Of a stretch of DNA of 11,789 nt, positions 7,321 through 11,789 are shown one piece after another. The stretch is from Deltaproteobacteria bacterium. Lineage in GTDB: Bacteria > Bdellovibrionota > UBA1018. Position 1 is the first letter of the stretch. Each line of letters begins with the position of its first letter. Location of the stretch: positions 552 through 12,340 of the forward strand of contig JABDFB010000068.1 of the NCBI GenBank assembly GCA_013286765.1, written 5' to 3'. Below the pieces are notes generated by a model. It was given only the letters and a program-made list of their open reading frames with translations, was not told the origin of the DNA and ran no database searches. Both the position numbers and the translations under genes were made by a program.

Positions 7321-7352
7321 TCAAGTCCAGGATGGACTTGAAGCTTTAGTTT
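7321..7352 (+). terminator. Possible terminator hairpin after the phosphatase gene
   Basis: TCAAGTCCA, loop GGA, TGGACTTGA is a perfect 9-bp stem (7321-7341) followed by TTTAGTTTT at 7345-7352. The stem has only four G/C pairs and the T tract is interrupted, so it is a weak intrinsic terminator candidate. Confidence 0.35.
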
Positions 7353-7411
7353 TAACGAAAGGCCCGGAGTATACATAAACGTATGTGAGAACTCCTTGTG
7401 CTCGCTCGCTA

Positions 7412-7428
7412 GCTCTGCTGTGCAGAGC
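7412..7428. repeat. Short perfect inverted repeat
   Basis: GCTCTGC, loop TGT, GCAGAGC: a 7-bp stem with five G/C pairs, between convergent genes. There is no T tract on either side, so it is not a standard intrinsic terminator. It may help end transcription from the - strand gene ending at 7505, or may have no role. Confidence 0.5.
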
Positions 7429-7504
7429 AGCGCCTCTCTCAGTAAGAAGTTTAAGTTCGGCAGCTTCCAAAGTATCAAGCCAAAAAGACATTTCCCGACA
7501 GCGA

Positions 7505-8647
7505 CTATGCGATTTGCCTGAGTTGTCGCTCCGACGGACCCTGTTCCATCAATGTCTTCATCTGAGCGAGAGCTTCGTCAAATTTGCTCTTCGGATCGGC
7601 ACCAAAAAGAATTGCAGCGAAATGCCCCAATGCCCCTGCCGGAGGACAATAGGCTAAATCTAGGTCGACTCTGGTGCCACCGTGTTCGCCATGACTGAAA
7701 CGAACGATTCCCGCATGAGGAATCAAAGAGCCCGGTAGGGTTTTCCAACTGATAATTTGATTCGGGAGTGCCCGAGTAATAATGGCGTCCCAGTGTACCG
7801 GTGTACCGGCGGGTCCGTTGACTGTCCAGCGAGACTGATTGTTATTGTAGGTGCGTACTTCATTGACCTCTGTCATGAACTTTGGAAAGTTTTCGAAGTT
7901 GGACCAGAATTCAAAAACTCGCTCCCTTGGAGCATTAATATTGATCGTTTTATGAACTCGAATGGCATTCTTACGCCCCGTGAGACCAAATAGGGCCATT
8001 AATTCGAGATTATTCAATGCCCGAAGCAAACTAAGACCTCCGATGATCCCCAGGGTTTTTGGAAGAAATCCTTCCTTTCTGATTCCATAGCCAGTCAGAA
8101 AGGTTCCCAAAACTCCTACCAAAACTCGAGTGCCTGGTGCCCAGTTTGCTTGGAATATGTCAGGCCGTTCTCCCGGTTTTGGATTTCCACCTTGAAGGCT
8201 TGGAATACTATCTTCCTGCTTATGGATTTCGAGTTCATTTCTAACCTCTTGAACGCCAGGAACTTTTTTAAGATTTGTGATTAGCCGGTTGATTTCATGA
8301 GCAAGAATAAGTCCTCTAAGAATAATATGGCCATTTTGGTTTGCAGATACTTCTATCGCATGAGGATGCGACACGTATCGGCCCAGCTTTGATCGAACTC
8401 TTGCTGTGAGAATATCGGGCTCTACCAGCGTGTTGCTTAGGGAAATAAAGTTCCGGGCGCCTGCCAAAACTCCGTATGTTCGGTTTGTTAGATCCCGAGA
8501 AGCTTTATTGAGGTAACTGCCTGTTCGGTGTGCCGAGTGAATCGCTCGTTCCATCATCCGAGCTCTTCGTCTAGCTCCTCGTTCTGGGTCAAGAAAATAC
8601 ATCAATCCAGCGCCGAGGGTAGTACCAACTATCATTTGCTTTTTCAT
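7505..8647 (-). CDS. BON domain + membrane segment + SRPBCC (cyclase/dehydrase-like) fusion protein
   Basis: 380 aa. It opens with a short hydrophobic stretch (MIVGTTLGAGLMYFLD, 5-20) followed by PERGARRRARMMERA, a basic motif often seen after one membrane anchor. Residues 78-143 are a BON domain (LTARVRSKLGRYVSHPHAIE to VPGVQEVRNELEIH), thought to bind phospholipid membranes. Residues 173-221 hold one or two hydrophobic helices (RVLVGVLGTFLTGYGI; LGIIGGLSLLRALNN). Residues 228-368 are an SRPBCC/START-like domain beginning IRVHKTININAPRERVFEFW, the helix-grip fold of polyketide cyclase/dehydrase and lipid-transport proteins. This matches the 'uncharacterised membrane protein/cyclase' type (COG5637-like). 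No biochemical role is established; envelope homeostasis or lipid binding is a guess. ATG 8647 is chosen because GGAGG sits four bases upstream; a longer frame to 8782 has no such site. Confidence 0.85.
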   Translation of the reverse strand: MKKQMIVGTTLGAGLMYFLDPERGARRRARMMERAIHSAHRTGSYLNKASRDLTNRTYGVLAGARNFISLSNTLVEPDILTARVRSKLGRYVSHPHAIEVSANQNGHIILRGLILAHEINRLITNLKKVPGVQEVRNELEIHKQEDSIPSLQGGNPKPGERPDIFQANWAPGTRVLVGVLGTFLTGYGIRKEGFLPKTLGIIGGLSLLRALNNLELMALFGLTGRKNAIRVHKTININAPRERVFEFWSNFENFPKFMTEVNEVRTYNNNQSRWTVNGPAGTPVHWDAIITRALPNQIISWKTLPGSLIPHAGIVRFSHGEHGGTRVDLDLAYCPPAGALGHFAAILFGADPKSKFDEALAQMKTLMEQGPSERQLRQIA

Positions 8648-8927
8648 ACTGCCTCCGAAATTTTTCGACTTTGTTCTCGTCCAAGTAAAAGGAAAAGCAA
8701 AGCCTGTGCTAAGAAACGGAATTTTTCGGCAACGCGGTGTTTCGGGTGCTCGTAACCAGATTTCAAAAATGATTAGAAACAAATTTTATTTTCATCACGA
8801 AAAAGTTGCTCGTCGCGGAACTTTTTATTATGCTGCTCGTAATACTATGGTAACAAAACTTATTTTCTAATTACTGTTGAATAACTCAGCAGTGAAATCA
8901 AAATTAACTACTGTTCAGGGAGGAATA
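8648..8927. other. Divergent intergenic region with short direct repeats
   Basis: This 280-bp region lies between the BON/SRPBCC gene and the metalloprotease gene. TGCTCGT occurs three times on the + strand (8747-8753, 8807-8813, 8834-8840), twice followed by AA. A second 12-base near-repeat, CGAAATTTTTCG (8656-8667) and CGGAATTTTTCG (8717-8728), also occurs. TATTAT at 8826-8831 could be a -10 for the protease gene, but no -35 at proper spacing is evident. In-frame sequence on both sides is open but lacks ribosome sites. Confidence 0.4.
8918..8924 (+). promoter_or_regulatory. Shine-Dalgarno fixing a GTG start
   Basis: GGGAGGA lies three to four bases before GTG 8928. The next in-frame ATG (8937) is about 13 bases away from it, and the upstream TTG (8877) has no ribosome site, so GTG is the best start. 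Confidence 0.6.
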
Positions 8928-9791
8928 GTGAGAAGTATGGTATTAAGTGGCACGAAGCCACTAGGTGTTTTTGTATTTTTCGGTTTAATGCTGATTGGGT
9001 GTAACGGTTCAGGACAATCTCAAAGTGGTGATCAATCGACATTATTAAGCGGATCGAGTTCGGGAACTGGCCAGGCTGCGCCTACAGATTCACCGTCTCA
9101 AAATATCCCGGATTCAGTTGGACCAGGAACTGTTCTTCCTGCGCCTAGTGGAGGTACAGCAGGAACTGCATCAGGTAATAGTTCTACATCTTCTGGTGCA
9201 GTCGCGCAAGCGATTCCGAACACCATTGGTGGTAGTTGTCATACGGATGATCCAAATAAAGCATGTTTGGCGATTCGATATGTTTCCTATGTGGATGGTT
9301 CCAATATGTCCATTTTAGGTGAAAACGATATTATACAAAATTTAGATGGAATAAACAGTTTATGGAATCAATGCAATATTCAATTTCAGGTAGAGGAATT
9401 CTATTCGGTTAATCCCGCTTATTATGGCTTAAATTACAACACCGCCTCACTCTCAGAGCTTACTAATATTAGAGCTGCCTTTCAGACCAATACGGCTCTG
9501 TTAGTCGTTACGACAGGGAAATGGACAGGTAGCTTAGGTGCCTTGTCTGCAAACGCATGGACGACAATGCCTGGTGCCGCTCCGTATGGTTCTATCTTTG
9601 AAAGTTCTGTTGCTACCTATACTAATATTATTGCTCACGAGCTCGGACATTACCTTAATCTTTCGCACGTTAGTGACGCATCGAATGTGATGAACCCAGT
9701 CATTTATCCATCGTCTTCCTATTTCTATAGCAGCCAATGCTACTCAGCGATGGCTACTGCAAAAACCTCTTTGGCTCAGATGCTGAGGTAA
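8928..9791 (+). CDS. Metzincin-like metalloprotease lipoprotein
   Basis: 287 aa from GTG. The N-terminus has a basic start, a hydrophobic run (GVFVFFGLMLIG) and a textbook lipobox LIGC with C25 lipidated. Residues 26-105 are a Gly/Ser/Thr/Gln-rich linker. The globular part ends in a zinc-protease site: H237-E-L-G-H241 then YLNLS and H247, i.e. HExxHxxxxxH, followed by SNVMNP with M255 as a probable Met-turn. This is the metzincin layout (archaemetzincin, astacin and pappalysin-like families), but the usual Gly of HExxHxxGxxH is Asn here (N244). Three cysteines or more in the mature part (GGSCHT, KACLA, NQCNIQ, SSQCYS) could make two disulfides. It is likely an outer-membrane-anchored or surface protease; the substrate is unknown. 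The last 16 bp overlap the tail of the convergent rsmE. Confidence 0.8.
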   Translation: MRSMVLSGTKPLGVFVFFGLMLIGCNGSGQSQSGDQSTLLSGSSSGTGQAAPTDSPSQNIPDSVGPGTVLPAPSGGTAGTASGNSSTSSGAVAQAIPNTIGGSCHTDDPNKACLAIRYVSYVDGSNMSILGENDIIQNLDGINSLWNQCNIQFQVEEFYSVNPAYYGLNYNTASLSELTNIRAAFQTNTALLVVTTGKWTGSLGALSANAWTTMPGAAPYGSIFESSVATYTNIIAHELGHYLNLSHVSDASNVMNPVIYPSSSYFYSSQCYSAMATAKTSLAQMLR

Positions 9792-10555
9792 GTCTTCAGC
9801 GCGATCAGAGAGCTGACGCTGAAGATTGCCGCTGTTTCTGCACGCAGTGTATTCTCACAGAGATGAACTCGATGCGTTTTTGAAGCCCGCGAGAGGGCTT
9901 GTCTGTCGGAATGACCCCAGCCACCCTCGGGTCCGATTAGAATTCTAAATTCTTGTACTTCTGACATAGAAGGGGATTTTAATAAGCTCAAAATAAATGG
10001 GGTATTCTGAAGATCTTCTGCATCGCACCAAAATCGGGCAGATTTCATTTTCTCCTCCTGGACTAAATCAGTTAATTCTACAGGATCTTCAATAACCATT
10101 GAATTGAGGCGACCACACTGTTTGAGGGCCTGGTTAGCAATCTTCTGCCATCTTTCCCTAAAGAGCTCTGGTCCCTTTTTTCTTATCTGAACAACCGTTC
10201 GTTCTGTAACTACCGGAATGACCCGAGCTACTCCGAGTTCGACTGATTTTTCTATTACCCACTCCATTGCGGGGCCCTTAAGAATAGCCATTTCAAGAAT
10301 AATAATTGAAGTTTGGCTATCGGGTTTGGAAGAGGTCTTCTTGAAGTCTGTTCCCAGTTCATCCCATTCGACTCTGACTGGGCCTTCCCTGGTTCTTAGT
10401 ACCACTCGTGAGCTATTGCCATTACCGTCCATAGCCTCAACCAAGTCACCATCGCGAAGCCTAAGTACATGGGTGGCATGATGGGTTTCTTCATCTGATA
10501 AGAGAATATGGTTTTTTGAAGTTGGTAGCTTAAGACATAGTATGCGTTTGATCAT
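9776..10555 (-). CDS. rsmE: 16S rRNA (uracil(1498)-N3)-methyltransferase RsmE
   Basis: 259 aa, the usual length for RsmE. This SPOUT-class enzyme methylates N3 of U1498 in helix 44 of 16S rRNA using S-adenosylmethionine. An N-terminal PUA-like region (residues 1-70, with HHATHVLRLRDGD) precedes the knotted methyltransferase domain. Visible signatures are KGPAMEWVIEKSVELGV (93-109), ERTVV (118-122), KIANQALKQCGR (138-149), LIGPEGGW (206-213) and LRAETA (237-242); the last two form the AdoMet-binding trefoil knot. The Glu usual in 'xEQxxR' is Lys (K145) here. ATG 10555 is chosen; a TTG four codons upstream is the alternative. Upstream GGAT gives only a weak ribosome site. It diverges from the lytic transglycosylase gene and overlaps the protease gene by 16 bp at its 3' end. 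Confidence 0.95.
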   Translation of the reverse strand: MIKRILCLKLPTSKNHILLSDEETHHATHVLRLRDGDLVEAMDGNGNSSRVVLRTREGPVRVEWDELGTDFKKTSSKPDSQTSIIILEMAILKGPAMEWVIEKSVELGVARVIPVVTERTVVQIRKKGPELFRERWQKIANQALKQCGRLNSMVIEDPVELTDLVQEEKMKSARFWCDAEDLQNTPFILSLLKSPSMSEVQEFRILIGPEGGWGHSDRQALSRASKTHRVHLCENTLRAETAAIFSVSSLIALKTYLSI

Positions 10556-10590
10556 ATTATTATCCAATTAAAGAATTATTAGATATTACC

Positions 10591-10619
10591 TTTACCGCAG
10601 TCTCACCACCTTTTAACAT
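10591..10619 (+). promoter_or_regulatory. Putative promoter of the lytic transglycosylase gene
   Basis: TTTACC (10591-10596), a 17-base spacer, then TAACAT (10614-10619), each matching four of six consensus bases. Transcription would start around 10626. The -10 lies within the left arm of the palindrome at 10611-10640. Confidence 0.35.
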
Positions 10620-10640
10620 AGAAATTGAGCTATGTTAAAA
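10611..10640. repeat. Perfect 11-bp-arm palindrome over promoter and start codon
   Basis: TTTTAACATAG (10611-10621), 8-base spacer, CTATGTTAAAA (10630-10640). The left arm covers the candidate -10 and the right arm contains ATG 10632. This looks like a dimeric regulator's operator. An RNA hairpin is possible only if transcription starts upstream of 10611. Confidence 0.7.
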
Positions 10641-11789
10641 TATTGTTACGGAATCCTCGTGTTGAAAGTCTTTATTGGGTTCAGTCTCTGTCTAGCTGGT
10701 CAAAGTCCTCTAGAGTTGACCAAAGGCCTCGACCTAGAGACGAATAAGTCCATTGAAAGAAATATCAACTTTTGGATCGAAATTTATTCAAAGTACACAT
10801 CAAAAGAAGGGTTAGTCCATGATGCCAAATACATAGACCATGTCTATGAAGTGGTTCAATTGGACGGAAATCCGATAACTGATGCGAAGATCATCCAAAG
10901 GGCCAAACAGAAGTGGAAGGCTTTGCTCCTATCAGTCCATCGAAAGAGATTTAAGCCGGAATCAATGACGGTAGATGAAAAAAAGGTTTATGACCTCTTT
11001 TCGGATGTGAAGGAATCGAATCGGTTCTTAGATGCGGCGTATCGTAAGCGACTGCGGTTTCAGCAGGGGCAGCGCGATCAATTCTTGGAGGGACTGATAC
11101 AATCCGGAAGGTATATCCAAGCTATGGAGGCTATATTTAAAAGGGAAGGGTTACCCTCTGTGTTGACTCGACTGCCGTTTGTTGAAAGTAGTTTTAATTT
11201 AAAGGCGCGGTCAAAGGTGGGTGCAAGCGGGGTTTGGCAGTTCATGCGTTCTACAGGTCGACTATACTTAAGAATTACCGATGCAGTCGATGAACGGAAT
11301 GACCCGCTCTTGGCCACTGAAGCGGCGGCAAAACTCTTGCGGCTGAATTACGAATCTCTAGGGACATGGCCACTGGCAATTACAGCGTATAATTATGGCC
11401 GCAAAGGCATTATGCGAGCCGTGAGACGAGTCGGGGTTGACGACTTACATGAATTGATTATGGATTTTAGAAGTAGAAGCTTCGGTTTCGCTAGTAGCAA
11501 TTTCTTCGCTGAATTTATGGCGGCTACCGAAGTGGATCAGCATACGGAGAAGTACTTCGGAAAGATTGTGCGAGATAGGCCTCTGGAATTTATTGAAATG
11601 ACTGTTTTTGACTATATCGAGCTCCGGCAATTATGTCGCTGGTTGGGTTTGAGTGTAGATCAAATCAGAGACCTTAATGCGGCTCTTTCGGCATCCGTTT
11701 ATCAGGGAAGGCTCTTGGTTCCTGCTGGCTACAGACTAAGGGTCCCCTACTATCCAACGCTTGGGATAAAAGAAGATGCCTACGGAGAA
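10632..11789 (+). CDS. MltD-like membrane-bound lytic murein transglycosylase, 5' part
   Basis: 386 codons without a stop; the gene continues past the right edge. A hydrophobic N-terminus (VFIGFSLCLAG) followed by QSPLE suggests export. Residues 40-145 are a helical region without clear family marks. Residues about 150-275 form an SLT (lysozyme-like) domain: LPFVESSF with catalytic Glu at E185, GASGVWQFM (197-205) and AYNYG (252-256), in the order expected for family 1 transglycosylases such as MltD. These enzymes cleave the MurNAc-GlcNAc bond of peptidoglycan, forming 1,6-anhydro ends in the periplasm. The segment DYIELRQLCRWLGLSVDQIR to LLVPAGYRLRVP resembles the region after the SLT domain in MltD; LysM domains may follow outside the window. 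The start is open: ATG 10632 has a poor ribosome site and lies only six bases after the predicted transcription start, while GTG 10659 has GGA six bases upstream and leaves a compact signal peptide. Confidence 0.85.
   Translation, partial: MLKYCYGILVLKVFIGFSLCLAGQSPLELTKGLDLETNKSIERNINFWIEIYSKYTSKEGLVHDAKYIDHVYEVVQLDGNPITDAKIIQRAKQKWKALLLSVHRKRFKPESMTVDEKKVYDLFSDVKESNRFLDAAYRKRLRFQQGQRDQFLEGLIQSGRYIQAMEAIFKREGLPSVLTRLPFVESSFNLKARSKVGASGVWQFMRSTGRLYLRITDAVDERNDPLLATEAAAKLLRLNYESLGTWPLAITAYNYGRKGIMRAVRRVGVDDLHELIMDFRSRSFGFASSNFFAEFMAATEVDQHTEKYFGKIVRDRPLEFIEMTVFDYIELRQLCRWLGLSVDQIRDLNAALSASVYQGRLLVPAGYRLRVPYYPTLGIKEDAYGE

Larger units (their letters stand above)
7238..7504. other. Convergent intergenic region
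   Basis: This 267-bp gap lies between two convergent genes. It contains two perfect short inverted repeats, 7321-7341 and 7412-7428, and no reading frame with a credible start and ribosome site. A short frame on the - strand (7281-7478) starts with TTG, has no Shine-Dalgarno and resembles nothing I know. Confidence 0.5.

Noticed and set aside
7385..7657. A 90-codon + strand frame across the end of the BON/SRPBCC gene.
   Set aside because: Mostly antisense to a well-supported gene, no ribosome site and no recognisable sequence.
8648..8782. A 45-codon upstream extension of the BON/SRPBCC protein.
   Set aside because: The GGAGG four bases before ATG 8647 marks the start, and the extension has no domain or signal features.
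10611..10640. Reading the palindrome as an intrinsic terminator.
   Set aside because: It is AT-rich, lies between divergent 5' ends where no transcript should end, and covers a start codon.

Overview
The window reads as ordinary chromosomal DNA of a diderm (Gram-negative) bacterium. The evidence is three lipoprotein or Sec-type exported proteins with clear signal peptides, a BON-domain protein, a MltD-like lytic transglycosylase and the housekeeping rRNA methyltransferase RsmE. GC content is moderate, TTG and GTG start codons are plausible in places, and there are many exported proteins with repeat or protease domains. This would suit a Bdellovibrionota/Oligoflexia or other delta-proteobacterium-like lineage, but that placement is a low-confidence inference. 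I see no tRNA, rRNA, CRISPR array, insertion sequence or phage gene.

Layout from left to right: the 3' end of an aldo/keto reductase gene (+); an abutting convergent gene for a DUF1624-type acyltransferase-like membrane protein (-); a divergent deoxyhypusine-synthase-family enzyme with altered active-site positions (+), closed by a strong hairpin terminator that can also serve the next gene; a lipoprotein (-) made of a low-complexity stalk, ten perfect-length 63-bp repeats and a C-terminal seven-repeat RCC1-like propeller; an AT-rich divergent promoter region; an exported leucine-rich-repeat protein (+); an exported alkaline-phosphatase-superfamily hydrolase (+); a BON + membrane + SRPBCC fusion protein (-); a metzincin-like metalloprotease lipoprotein (+); RsmE (-), overlapping the protease gene tail to tail; and a lytic transglycosylase (+) running off the right edge.

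Most genes look like single transcription units: neighbours are mainly convergent or divergent, and only the LRR protein and the phosphatase sit in tandem. The most distinctive part is the divergent pair at about 2.7-6.1 kb, where two exported proteins built from protein-interaction repeats (RCC1 blades and LRRs) share one 0.23-kb AT-rich control region. The lipoprotein stalk there shows nested repeat duplication at three scales. Other points worth a look are the DHS-like enzyme with substituted catalytic positions, and a perfect 11-bp-arm palindrome lying over a predicted -10 element and the start codon of the transglycosylase gene. I found no clear new multi-gene system such as a defence island or secretion cluster.
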